Shown here in pieces: positions 7,077 to 16,210 of a stretch of 64,000 nt of DNA. Position numbers and translations under genes: made by a program. The stretch is from Alistipes shahii WAL 8301 (GTDB lineage Bacteria; Bacteroidota; Bacteroidia; Bacteroidales; Rikenellaceae): the NCBI RefSeq assembly GCF_025145845.1, contig NZ_CP102253.1:434001-498000 (forward strand), given 5' to 3'. The first letter of the stretch is position 1; every line of letters starts with the position of its first letter. Under the pieces are notes generated by a model, which saw only the letters and a list, made by a program, of their open reading frames with translations, was not told the origin of the DNA and ran no database searches.

Positions 7077-10028
7077 ATGAAAAATATGTTAAAACACGCT
7101 GTACCAGCGATTTGGATACTATTCAGCACGCTTTGGGGCCAGCATGCCGCTGCGGCAATCGACGCCAAAATCAGTTTCGAAACGGAAATTCCCAAGGCTT
7201 TCGTATGCGGCGAAAACAGCACGGCCGAATTGAGCGGCCTCCACTACAAGGACGGGAACCGTTCGCTGCGCTGGTCGTGGAGCGCGCCGTCGACGCTCCG
7301 CTTCAACGACTTCGGACAGCTGATGCGCTCGCTGCGGGTCAAGGGCGCGGGCGTCATGCTCTGGATCTACAACCCCAGGGCCGTCGACGCCGACATGCGG
7401 TTCTCGTTCGAGACGCCCACCGGCGAAGTCCCCTACCGGTTCGATTTCCACATGGATTTCACGGGCTGGCGCGCCTGCTGGATCAAGTACAACGACATGC
7501 CGGGCGACCACGCCTCGCAGCAGGTATCCCGGCTGACGATCTCGACGCCCGCCGGGGTCGAAAGCGGCGAGCTGTTCCTCGACCGCCTGACCTTCTCCGA
7601 GGTCAAGCTCCACGACCAGATCACCCCCGACAAGCAGATTCCCGGCAACAACTGCAATCTCTCTCGCGAGTTGTGGCACTGGGCGCGCCTCTGGGAGTGG
7701 GAGCAGTACGAATACGAAGAGCCGCTGCGCGACGTCACGCCCGCAGAAAAGGCCCAGCTCGACGCCGTGAAATCGCGCATCGAAAGCATCGTCGCTGCCA
7801 ACATGTCGAGCGCCAACTACATCAACGGCACGATCATCCCGCGCGCCCGGGCGACCTTCGAAAAGGCCGCGATCCGCCGCACCGACGACGGCGGGATCAT
7901 CGGCGCCCCGCTGCTCTCGAACGACGAGTGCAACCGCCCGAAAGGCGAACTGCGCCTGGACGACATCGAGAACATGCTCAACGCCTTCGCGCTGAACAGC
8001 CATATCAACAAAGATCCGCAATACGACGACGATTTCTTTCTGGTGATGGACCACGCCATCGACCAGGGCTTCGCCTTCGGCCACGGCAACGGAACCAACC
8101 ACCACTACGGCTACAACATACGCAAGATCTACGACGCCATGTGGCTCATGCGCGACAAGATCGCCGCACGCGGCAAGACCGACGAATACGTCAAGGTGCT
8201 GGCCTACTGGAGTGGCCTGGCGGAGACCCGCAAACCCTACGTCTACGGCCGCGACGAGCTGCTCGACTCGTGGCACACGCTGCTCATCCCCAAGATCGTC
8301 AGCGCGCTGATGCTGCCCGACGAGGCCGAACAGTACCGCGCCATGAAGAGCCTCGGCGTATGGCTTTCGGGGAGCCTCGACTTCACGCCGGGCACCATCG
8401 GCGGCATCAAGCCCGACGGCACGACCTTCCACCACGGCGGCTTCTACCCCGCCTACTCGACCGGCGCGTTCGCCATGATCGGCTACTTCTGCAAAGCAAC
8501 CCGGGGAACGGATTTCACCCTCTCGGAGCAGGCGCGCCGCAACTTCAAGCTGGCGCTGATGACCATGGCCAGCTACACCGATCTGCGCGACTGGGGCCTC
8601 GGCCTGGCCGGCCGCCATCCCTTCGGCAAGAACGGCCGCATCCCCGACGCCGACGTCAACGCATTCGGTTATCTGGCCGCGCTGGGCGACCTGACGGGCA
8701 GCGGCAAGGGCGCGGACCCCGAACTGGCGGGCGCCTACCTGCGCCTGAAAGGCACGGACAAGGAGTTGAACAGCCTCTTCAGGAAAGAGGGGATTTCGGC
8801 GGGTCCCACGCCCTCGGGATTCTTCGTCTATAACTACGGGGCCGCGGGCATCCACCGCCGCGGCGACTGGATGGTGACGCTCAAAGCATTCAACACCGAT
8901 GTCTGGGGATCGGAGATTTATACCAAGGACAACCGCTACGGACGCTACCAGAGCTACGGTTCGGCGCCGATCATCGGTTCGGGCAATCCCGTCTCGGCCG
9001 CGGCGAGCGGATTCGTGCAGGAGGGCTGGGACTGGAACCGCGTGCCGGGCGCCACGACCATCCATCTGCCCTACCCCGAACTGGAAAGCCCGCTGCCGGG
9101 GACGCTCATGGAGCGCAACCCCGAGCGCTTCTCGGGCGCCTCGTCGCTCGAAGGCCGCAACGGCATACTGGCCCTGCACTTCGTCGAAAAGGACCGCAAG
9201 AACTTCACCCCCGGGGCCACGGCGTACAAATCCGTCTTCTGCTTCGACAACCGGATGGTCTTCCTCGGCAGCGGCATCGACAACGACAACCAGGCATACC
9301 CCACCGAAACGACGCTTTTCCAGCTGCGGATGGACAGCCCGGCCGAACAGATAGAAGTCGACGGCGAGCTTTACGACGCTTTCCCGCTCAACCTTTCCAA
9401 GGGAGGCGAGCGGCTGGCGCTCTCCGACACGAAGGGCAATTTCTACGTGGTGAAGAACGCCGCAGCGGTGAACATCACCAAAAAGGAGCAGACCTCGCCC
9501 AACGACAAGACCCGCGCACCCCAGACGGGCAACTTCGCCACGGCCTGGATCGACCACGGCCGCGCCCCCAAGCAGGCCGCCTACGAATATGCGGTCTACA
9601 TCCAGCCCACGAACAAGGAGATCACGCGCCTGATCAAGAAAGACGGCTACGAAGTGCTGCGCCGGGACAACACGGCCCACGTCGTGAAGGACCTCGCCAC
9701 GGGCATCACGGGCTACGTCTGCTTCGGGGAATACACGGGCCAGGGGCTTGTGCGCAAAGCGACCGGAGAGTCGATCGTCATGGAGCGCACCGACACGGAC
9801 GGACAGGTCGTGATGAGCGTCTGCACGCCCGACCTCGGCCTCACGGAGAAGACCTACACCACGCGTCAGGAGAGCCGCCCCATCGAAAAAGAGGTGCTTT
9901 TGGACGGCGCATGGGAGCTTGCCGCACAATATCCCGGCGTGGAGGCCGTTTCCCACGACACCGGAACGCTGCTGAAGATAACCTGCCGCCACGGACAGCC
10001 CGTGGAGTTCCGGCTCAAGAAGAAATAA
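7077..10028 (+). CDS. PL8 polysaccharide lyase, second paralogue
   Basis: A 983-residue chondroitinase ABC/hyaluronate lyase-like enzyme. I start it at the ATG at 7077 (MKNMLKHAV) because it gives a normal signal peptide ending near residue 27; an upstream in-frame start at 7032 would lie inside the promoter. The N-terminal domain has SGLHYKDGNRSLRWSW, as in the paralogue at 2632-5664. The active-site segment is conserved with His453 and Tyr460 (FHHGGFYPAY). The two lyases differ widely in sequence and are placed on opposite arms, so they probably divide substrates or cellular location. This gene heads the operon with susC (29 bases downstream), susD and the DUF5017 gene. Confidence 0.92.
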   Translation: MKNMLKHAVPAIWILFSTLWGQHAAAAIDAKISFETEIPKAFVCGENSTAELSGLHYKDGNRSLRWSWSAPSTLRFNDFGQLMRSLRVKGAGVMLWIYNPRAVDADMRFSFETPTGEVPYRFDFHMDFTGWRACWIKYNDMPGDHASQQVSRLTISTPAGVESGELFLDRLTFSEVKLHDQITPDKQIPGNNCNLSRELWHWARLWEWEQYEYEEPLRDVTPAEKAQLDAVKSRIESIVAANMSSANYINGTIIPRARATFEKAAIRRTDDGGIIGAPLLSNDECNRPKGELRLDDIENMLNAFALNSHINKDPQYDDDFFLVMDHAIDQGFAFGHGNGTNHHYGYNIRKIYDAMWLMRDKIAARGKTDEYVKVLAYWSGLAETRKPYVYGRDELLDSWHTLLIPKIVSALMLPDEAEQYRAMKSLGVWLSGSLDFTPGTIGGIKPDGTTFHHGGFYPAYSTGAFAMIGYFCKATRGTDFTLSEQARRNFKLALMTMASYTDLRDWGLGLAGRHPFGKNGRIPDADVNAFGYLAALGDLTGSGKGADPELAGAYLRLKGTDKELNSLFRKEGISAGPTPSGFFVYNYGAAGIHRRGDWMVTLKAFNTDVWGSEIYTKDNRYGRYQSYGSAPIIGSGNPVSAAASGFVQEGWDWNRVPGATTIHLPYPELESPLPGTLMERNPERFSGASSLEGRNGILALHFVEKDRKNFTPGATAYKSVFCFDNRMVFLGSGIDNDNQAYPTETTLFQLRMDSPAEQIEVDGELYDAFPLNLSKGGERLALSDTKGNFYVVKNAAAVNITKKEQTSPNDKTRAPQTGNFATAWIDHGRAPKQAAYEYAVYIQPTNKEITRLIKKDGYEVLRRDNTAHVVKDLATGITGYVCFGEYTGQGLVRKATGESIVMERTDTDGQVVMSVCTPDLGLTEKTYTTRQESRPIEKEVLLDGAWELAAQYPGVEAVSHDTGTLLKITCRHGQPVEFRLKKK

Positions 10029-10056
10029 CCATTTTCACCCACAACCTGATTTATTT

Positions 10057-13000
10057 ATGAAAAAAGCACTTAAACGCATGGCCGCGGCAGCGCTGGTGAC
10101 CCTATCGGTACTCCGGGGGGGGGACGCCTTTGCGCAGAACGCCGTGGACGGACGCGTGGTTGACGCCAACGGTGCACCGCTGGTGGGCGTAACCGTCCTG
10201 ATCAAGGGGACGCAGTCGGGAACGGCCACGGGCGCCAACGGCAGCTACTCGATCAAGGCCCGGGAGGACCAGACGCTGGTCTTCTCCTATCTGGGCTACA
10301 CGACCGTCGAGGAGTATGTCGGCAAACGCACGGCGATCAACGTCAAGATGACCGAAGAGGCGTCGCAGATCGGCGCCGTCGAGATCGTCAACATCGGCTA
10401 CGGAACCACCACGCGGCGCGACCTCACCGGCTCGGTGGCCAAGGCCGACCTGGGAACGATGATGAAGGCCAACGTCACCAACTTCGACCAGGCGCTGGGC
10501 GGACGCATCGCCGGCGTGGTCGTCACCACGGGCGACGGCTCGCTGGGCGCCGAAGCCAATATCACCATCCGCGGAAACAACTCGCTCACGCAGAGCAACG
10601 CCCCGCTCTACATCATCGACGGATTCCCGTCCGAAGGGTCGTTCGCCGCGTCGATCAACCCCGCCGACATCGAGTCGATCGACGTGCTGAAAGACGCTTC
10701 GGCGACCGCCATCTACGGAGCGCGCGGAGCCAACGGCGTCATCGTGATCAACACCAAACGCGGCAACGAGGGCAAGCCCACGGTGAACTTCAGCGCCTCG
10801 TTCTCCCTGAACAAGATCGCCAACAAGGCCGACCTGATGGACTCCTACGAATTCGTCCGGCTTCAGAGCGAACTGATCAGCGAGGAGACGATGAACAAGA
10901 GCTATTTCAGCGAGGGACTGACGCTCGACGACTACCGCCACATCCCGGGCATCGACTGGCAGGACCAGCTCTACCGCACGGCTTTCCAGCAGAACTACAA
11001 CGTCTCGCTCTCGGGCGGCAACAAGGAGGGGCTGCGCTACAACGTGGGCTTCTCGGCGCTCGACCAGGACGGCATCATCATCCGTTCGAACTTCCAGCGC
11101 TACCAGGGCAAGGCCAACTTCACGCTGCCCATCTCGAAAAAACTCACGCTGAACGCCAACGCCAACTATTCGCGCACGGCGACCAACGGCGTGACCCCCA
11201 CCACGGCGCAGACCACCTCGTCGTCGTCGGGCTGGCTGATGTACTCGGTCTGGGGCTACCGCCCCGTAACGCCTCCCGGGCAGGACATACTCGATTCGAT
11301 GCTCGACGAAGCCGTAGACGGATCGAACGACTACCGCTTCAACCCGGTGAAGACCGCCAAGAACGAATACCGCAAGACGCTGGTGGACTACCTCAACGCC
11401 AACCTGGCGCTGACGTGGAAGATCACCCCCGACCTGACGTTCAAGACCACGGGCGGCTACGTCCTGAACAAACGCCGCCGCGAGGAGTTCAACGGCAGCG
11501 AGACCTACACGGGCTACGCCGGCTCGCCCAGCGGCAAGGGCGTCAACGGCGCCATCTACTGGACCGACCAGACGAGCTGGTCGAACGAAAACACGCTCAA
11601 CTACAAGAAGCGCCTGGGGCGCAGCCACAACCTCGACCTGATGGCGGGACTCTCGCTCCAGGGGCAGAAGAACACCTACGACGGCGTTGCGTCGACGCAG
11701 ATCACCTCCGAGGAGCTGGGCATCGCGGGCATCCACACGGGCAACTACCAGAAGGTCCAGAGCAACTACTACGACTGGCGGATGATGTCGGCCTTCCTGC
11801 GCGCCAACTACAATTTCCGCTACAAATACTACCTGACCTTCTCATTCCGCGCCGACGGCTCGTCGAAATTCCCCTCCGACAACCGCTGGGGCTACTTCCC
11901 CTCGGCCGGCCTTTCGTGGAACTTCAACCGCGAGAATCTGCTGAAGAAGAGCGAGTGGATGAGCAACGGCAAGTTGCGCCTCTCGTGGGGCCTGACGGGC
12001 AACAACCGCACGCAGACCCCTTACGACTTCTATTCGCAGATCACCGTCAACCCGGGTTCGGGCAACTCGCTCGACTATGTGTTCGGCGGCGAGCGCGTGC
12101 CGGGCTACTACGTCTCGAACATGGCCAACGAGCGGCTCAAGTGGGAGACCACCGAGCAGTGGAACGCGGGTCTCGACCTCGGGTTCTTCGAGGACCGCAT
12201 CAAGGTGACGGCCGACTGGTACGACAAGGTGACGCGCGACCTGCTGCTCTACGCCCTGCTGCCCGCCTCGTCGGGCTTCGAGCAGGGGATGCTCAACATC
12301 GGCAAGATCCGCAACCGCGGCTTCGAGCTGACGCTCGAAACGGTGAACGTCAAGACCCGTCAGTTCCAGTGGTCCACGTCGTTCAACATCGCCTTCAACC
12401 GCAACCGGATTCTCGGGCTGGTCGACGGACAGAACACGCTCCAGAGTTCCGTATCGTGGGAGACGCGCTTCAACTCGCAGTTCCCCTACATCTCGCAGGT
12501 GGGCAAGCCCACGGGCATGATGTACGGCTTCATCTACGACGGGACCTACAAGGCCGAGGATTTCGACGACAAGGGCAACCTCGTCAGCGGCGTTCCCTCG
12601 TTCAAGGGCAACGCGATGCAGCCGGGCGACATGAAATACCGCGACATGAACGGCGACGGCGTCATCGACGACTACGACCGCACGATCATCGGCTGCGGAC
12701 AGCCCCTCAACACGGGCGGCTTCGGCAACAACTTCAACTGGAAGAATTTCGACCTGAACATCTTCTTCGCGTGGAGCTACGGCAACGACGTGCTGAACGC
12801 CAACCGGCTGGTCTTCGAGTCGGGATGGAGGAGCCAGACCAACCAGCTGGCCTCCTACGCCGACCGCTGGTCGCCGGAGAACCCCGCGTCGAACATTCCG
12901 CGCGTGAACGCCGTCGGCCGCGAGGAGTACTCGTCGCGCGTGATCGAGGACGGTTCGTTCCTGCGGCTGAAGAACGTCTCGCTGGGCTACACGCTGCCGA

Positions 13001-13194
13001 GCCGTTCGCTGCGCAAGGCGGGCATCAGCCAGATGCGCGTCTACGTCTCGGCCGACAACATCTGGACCCTGACGGGTTACAGCGGTCCCGACCCCGAGGT
13101 ATCGACCCGCAACTCGGTGCTGACGCCCGGATTCGACTGGTCGGCATATCCCCGCGCATTCGGCTTCACGGCCGGCGTAAACCTCACATTCTAA
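10057..13194 (+). CDS. SusC-like TonB-dependent outer-membrane transporter 1
   Basis: A 1045-residue importer for oligosaccharides. After the signal peptide (cleavage near AFAQ) comes a carboxypeptidase-regulatory-like domain (about 30-110, VDGRVVDANGAPLVGVTV), a plug domain starting near VEIVNIGYGTTTRRDLTGSV with the SusC signature DASATAIYGARGANGVI, and a 22-strand barrel ending in NLTF. There is no STN domain, unlike the other two SusC proteins here, so control does not go through an anti-sigma factor. It pairs with SusD 23 bases downstream. A nine-G run (10115-10123) sits inside the signal-peptide coding region: a one-base slip would abolish the protein almost at its start. Confidence 0.95.
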   Translation: MKKALKRMAAAALVTLSVLRGGDAFAQNAVDGRVVDANGAPLVGVTVLIKGTQSGTATGANGSYSIKAREDQTLVFSYLGYTTVEEYVGKRTAINVKMTEEASQIGAVEIVNIGYGTTTRRDLTGSVAKADLGTMMKANVTNFDQALGGRIAGVVVTTGDGSLGAEANITIRGNNSLTQSNAPLYIIDGFPSEGSFAASINPADIESIDVLKDASATAIYGARGANGVIVINTKRGNEGKPTVNFSASFSLNKIANKADLMDSYEFVRLQSELISEETMNKSYFSEGLTLDDYRHIPGIDWQDQLYRTAFQQNYNVSLSGGNKEGLRYNVGFSALDQDGIIIRSNFQRYQGKANFTLPISKKLTLNANANYSRTATNGVTPTTAQTTSSSSGWLMYSVWGYRPVTPPGQDILDSMLDEAVDGSNDYRFNPVKTAKNEYRKTLVDYLNANLALTWKITPDLTFKTTGGYVLNKRRREEFNGSETYTGYAGSPSGKGVNGAIYWTDQTSWSNENTLNYKKRLGRSHNLDLMAGLSLQGQKNTYDGVASTQITSEELGIAGIHTGNYQKVQSNYYDWRMMSAFLRANYNFRYKYYLTFSFRADGSSKFPSDNRWGYFPSAGLSWNFNRENLLKKSEWMSNGKLRLSWGLTGNNRTQTPYDFYSQITVNPGSGNSLDYVFGGERVPGYYVSNMANERLKWETTEQWNAGLDLGFFEDRIKVTADWYDKVTRDLLLYALLPASSGFEQGMLNIGKIRNRGFELTLETVNVKTRQFQWSTSFNIAFNRNRILGLVDGQNTLQSSVSWETRFNSQFPYISQVGKPTGMMYGFIYDGTYKAEDFDDKGNLVSGVPSFKGNAMQPGDMKYRDMNGDGVIDDYDRTIIGCGQPLNTGGFGNNFNWKNFDLNIFFAWSYGNDVLNANRLVFESGWRSQTNQLASYADRWSPENPASNIPRVNAVGREEYSSRVIEDGSFLRLKNVSLGYTLPSRSLRKAGISQMRVYVSADNIWTLTGYSGPDPEVSTRNSVLTPGFDWSAYPRAFGFTAGVNLTF
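10115..10123 (+). repeat. G9 homopolymer in susC1 signal-peptide region
   Basis: Codons CGG GGG GGG GAC give Arg-Gly-Gly-Asp just before AFAQ. The run is in frame as sequenced. It is one of four nine-base G/C runs in the window, all tied to susC genes. A length change not divisible by three would truncate SusC after about 20-30 residues. Confidence 0.9.
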
Positions 13195-13217
13195 CGGTTT
13201 AAACGCAACATTACGCC

Positions 13218-15047
13218 ATGAAAATCAAAAGCATATTGAAACTGGGAACGCTGGCGCTGCTCACCGCTGCCCTTCCGGCGTGCAGCTTCCTCGACACCGA
13301 TCCGCAGATCATCCCCGACGACGGCTACTACAACAGCGAACAAAAGCTGATCTACGGTCTGGCGGGCGTCTACGGCGTGCTGAACAGCGAAGCGCTCTAC
13401 GGCAACTACTACTCGCTGCAAATCGCCAACGCCGACGACCTCTGCTACTTCAACAACTACAACAACAGCGAATCGCGTCCCGACCGCTACAACCACAGCG
13501 CCGGCACGGCGGCGATCTACGACACCTGGTCGAAGCTCTACGAAGGCATCAAGAACGCCAACCGCTACATCGAGGCCGTCGAAAAGACGGAGATCGACCC
13601 CGAGAAACTTTCGGTGGACATCGGGCTTTACATCGCCGAAGCGCGGTTCCTGCGCGCCTACTACCACTTCCTGCTGGCGCAGGCGTGGGGCGATGTGCCC
13701 CTGCGCGTCAAGGCGACCACCTCGCCCAACCCCAACGACGTGCAGATGGCCGCAACGCCGCAGGAGCAGGTGCTCAAATGGTGCGCCGACGAGATCGAAG
13801 CCACGATTCCCGACCTCTACGAGCCCATCGACAACACCCCCTCGCGCGTCAGCCAGACCGTCGCCCAGGGCATTCTGGCCCGCGTCTATCTCTTCATGGC
13901 CGGCGAGAGCGTCAAGCAGATCGACGGACTGGATAAAAAGGAGATGTACCGCCGCGCCGCCTACTGGGCCAACGAGGTGATCGCCTCGCACAAGCACGAC
14001 CTGAACGAGAGCTACGAGGAGGTCTTCATCAACATGATCCGCGACCAGTACGACACGCAGTTCCACGAATCAATGTGGGAGGCCGAATTCCTCGGCGACC
14101 GCACCAGTGCGACCGACTGGACGAACGGCCGCATCGGCGACCTGATCGGTCTGCGGTCGCAGTCGGGAACGACCAACTACTCGGAGTGGGCCTGCAACTA
14201 CTCCTACGGCTACTACAACGGCTCCTACACCCTCTGGCAGCTCTACTGGGAGAACGACCGCACGGCAGACGAAACGGCCAGCGCCACGGTCATCGACAAG
14301 CGGCTGACTTGGAACCTGCCGGGCTACAACTACCGCGGAATGAACAACCAGAAAATCTCGTACAAGAACAAGGCGGGCGAGACCGTGACGCGCTACTTGC
14401 AACAGACGCAGAGCATGTTCAAGACGCCGTGGGTCTACAACAACAATTTCGCCATGCCCGACATCGAGGGGCTGGACCAGACGATCGAGAACGCGTTCGA
14501 CCCCGCCGATCTGGTTTACGACCCGACGGTGATGTGCGCCGTCCGCAACGCCGGCAAATGGCGCCGCGAGACGGTCTACGAGAAACAGATGTCGGCCAAG
14601 AGCCTCTACACGACGATCAACTTCCCGATCCTTCGCTACGCCGACGTGCTGCTGATGTACGCCGAGGCGATCAACGAATACGCCGGGGCGCCGGACGACC
14701 AGGCCAAGGAGGCCATCCGGGAAATCCGTAAACGCGCGGGCGTCAAGACCGACGAGAGTCTGCTGGGCGACTACCGTTCATTCCGCGACCTGGTGCGCAA
14801 CGAGCGCGGACGCGAACTGGCTTTCGAGGGGCTTCGCAAGTGGGACCTGATCCGCTGGGGCACGTTCGTCGAAAAGATGCACAACGCCGGGACCAACCAG
14901 CCGACGGAGAACAAGTACCGCAACGTCAGCTATACGAACTATGCGTCGGCGAACTACGCCAACGTGACGGCACGCCACATCTACCTCCCGATTCCGACCA
15001 AGGAGCTGGCGGTGAACCACGCGCTCCGACAGAACCCCTTATGGTAA
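13218..15047 (+). CDS. SusD-like starch-binding-type surface lipoprotein 1
   Basis: A 609-residue RagB/SusD-family lipoprotein (lipobox LPAC, Cys22) that caps SusC1 and binds oligosaccharide outside the cell. The N-terminal CSFLDTDP is the usual SusD start, and the TPR-like helices with AEARFLRAYYHFLLAQAWGDVPL and the C-terminal RNERGRELAFEGLRKWDLIRWG are family signatures. It lies 23 bases after susC1. It is somewhat longer than a typical SusD (about 500-570 residues), with a Tyr/Asn-rich insertion near residues 330-390 that could be part of the ligand site. Confidence 0.95.
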   Translation: MKIKSILKLGTLALLTAALPACSFLDTDPQIIPDDGYYNSEQKLIYGLAGVYGVLNSEALYGNYYSLQIANADDLCYFNNYNNSESRPDRYNHSAGTAAIYDTWSKLYEGIKNANRYIEAVEKTEIDPEKLSVDIGLYIAEARFLRAYYHFLLAQAWGDVPLRVKATTSPNPNDVQMAATPQEQVLKWCADEIEATIPDLYEPIDNTPSRVSQTVAQGILARVYLFMAGESVKQIDGLDKKEMYRRAAYWANEVIASHKHDLNESYEEVFINMIRDQYDTQFHESMWEAEFLGDRTSATDWTNGRIGDLIGLRSQSGTTNYSEWACNYSYGYYNGSYTLWQLYWENDRTADETASATVIDKRLTWNLPGYNYRGMNNQKISYKNKAGETVTRYLQQTQSMFKTPWVYNNNFAMPDIEGLDQTIENAFDPADLVYDPTVMCAVRNAGKWRRETVYEKQMSAKSLYTTINFPILRYADVLLMYAEAINEYAGAPDDQAKEAIREIRKRAGVKTDESLLGDYRSFRDLVRNERGRELAFEGLRKWDLIRWGTFVEKMHNAGTNQPTENKYRNVSYTNYASANYANVTARHIYLPIPTKELAVNHALRQNPLW

Positions 15048-15070
15048 AACGCTTAATTGCAGAGCATACG

Positions 15071-16066
15071 ATGAATACGAAACGAATCACATACCTCGCG
15101 GCGACGCTGGCCCTCGCAACCGCGGCAGCCTCGTGCGAACACGAAGAGATCTACGAGCCGCTGGAGTTCTCGGTGCGGCTGGCGCCGACGAACACCTACC
15201 GCACGGGCGACCCGGTGGTCTTCAACTTCAGCGGCAACGCCGACTTCATCACCGTCTGGACGGGCGACACGGGACACGAGTACAAGCACCGCAACCGTAC
15301 GAAGGTCGACATCGCCGACATCGAGTCGTGCGAACTGGAGATCGAGATCAGCCAGCAGTACGGCACGCTGAACAACCTCGACCTGTTTGCGGGCAACAAA
15401 TTCGCGGGGCTGAACGGCAGCGACGCCGCCACCGACCGCCCCGTGGTCGAAGCCATCGCGGCGAACGACTGCGCCGACTGGACCAAACTGGAGTTCACGC
15501 CGAACAACGCGAACAAGTTCAAAACCTACACCTACGACATCACCCGATTCGCCGACCGTTTTTCGTGGGGCATGCACCTTTTCTATCCGGACCCCAAGAC
15601 TACGATGCGCACCTATCGGATCAATCCGAAGATCACGGTCAAGTTCAAGGGCCACGACACGCAGGTCTACAACTACCCGGACATGGAATTCGTCCCCTTC
15701 TCGCTGGCTTCGCAGCACGCCGACAACCCCTATATCCATAATGTATCGGGCAACGGCAACCTGAAATTCCAGGGCCGGCCGGGAGCGAACAACACCGCCA
15801 ATATCGTCTTCCAGGGCTTCAGCGCCGGAGCTTTCCCCGAGATCGACCAGTGGGCCTTCATGCAGCCCGTCGCGCTCAACACGATCTCGCCCGACACGGG
15901 CCTGAACATCAAGGGCGTGACCGACGACCTGCCGAGCTACTCGTACACCTACACCGAGCCGGGGACCTACACGGTGACCTTCATCGTCGCCGGCGGCAAC
16001 TACCAGGGACAGTCGGCGCCCGCTCCCTACGAGGTGACGTTCACGGTGATCGACCCGATCGAATAA
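15071..16066 (+). CDS. DUF5017-type surface glycan-binding lipoprotein
   Basis: A 331-residue lipoprotein; lipobox AAASC gives Cys21. The start at 15071 is chosen because it begins a clean signal (MNTKRITYLAATLALATAAAS); longer upstream extensions are the shadow of susD. The segment VVFNFSGNADFITVWTGDTGHEY is typical of DUF5017, found in the surface glycan-binding protein next to SusCD in the B. thetaiotaomicron chondroitin/hyaluronan locus. The C-terminal part ends in an Ig/PKD-like strand pattern (YTEPGTYTVTFIVAGGNY). It closes the operon, before a strong terminator at 16086. Expected role: capture of glycosaminoglycan at the cell surface. Confidence 0.85.
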   Translation: MNTKRITYLAATLALATAAASCEHEEIYEPLEFSVRLAPTNTYRTGDPVVFNFSGNADFITVWTGDTGHEYKHRNRTKVDIADIESCELEIEISQQYGTLNNLDLFAGNKFAGLNGSDAATDRPVVEAIAANDCADWTKLEFTPNNANKFKTYTYDITRFADRFSWGMHLFYPDPKTTMRTYRINPKITVKFKGHDTQVYNYPDMEFVPFSLASQHADNPYIHNVSGNGNLKFQGRPGANNTANIVFQGFSAGAFPEIDQWAFMQPVALNTISPDTGLNIKGVTDDLPSYSYTYTEPGTYTVTFIVAGGNYQGQSAPAPYEVTFTVIDPIE

Positions 16067-16085
16067 CCCGTCCGAAAGTTTTCGC

Positions 16086-16119
16086 AAGCCCGCCCTTCAG
16101 CAAGAAAGGCGGGCTTTTT
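16086..16119 (+). terminator. Intrinsic terminator of the PL8-susCD operon
   Basis: A perfect 9-bp stem AAGCCCGCC/GGCGGGCTT (16086-16094 with 16108-16116) is followed by a T run. It lies 20 bases after the DUF5017 stop codon. Confidence 0.85.
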
Positions 16120-16131
16120 CACAATATCCGG

Positions 16132-16162
16132 TTGCATTTCTGCGTTTTTTCCAGTAACTTTG
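16132..16162 (+). promoter_or_regulatory. Promoter of the hexosamine kinase gene
   Basis: TTG at 16132-16134, 20-base spacer and TAACTTTG at 16155-16162 match the Bacteroidetes consensus. The leader to the start at 16211 is about 42 bases. Confidence 0.65.
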
Positions 16163-16210
16163 GAGGCGAAACTTAACCTTTAACAACCAAAACCGAAACA
16201 ACCTCATCGT

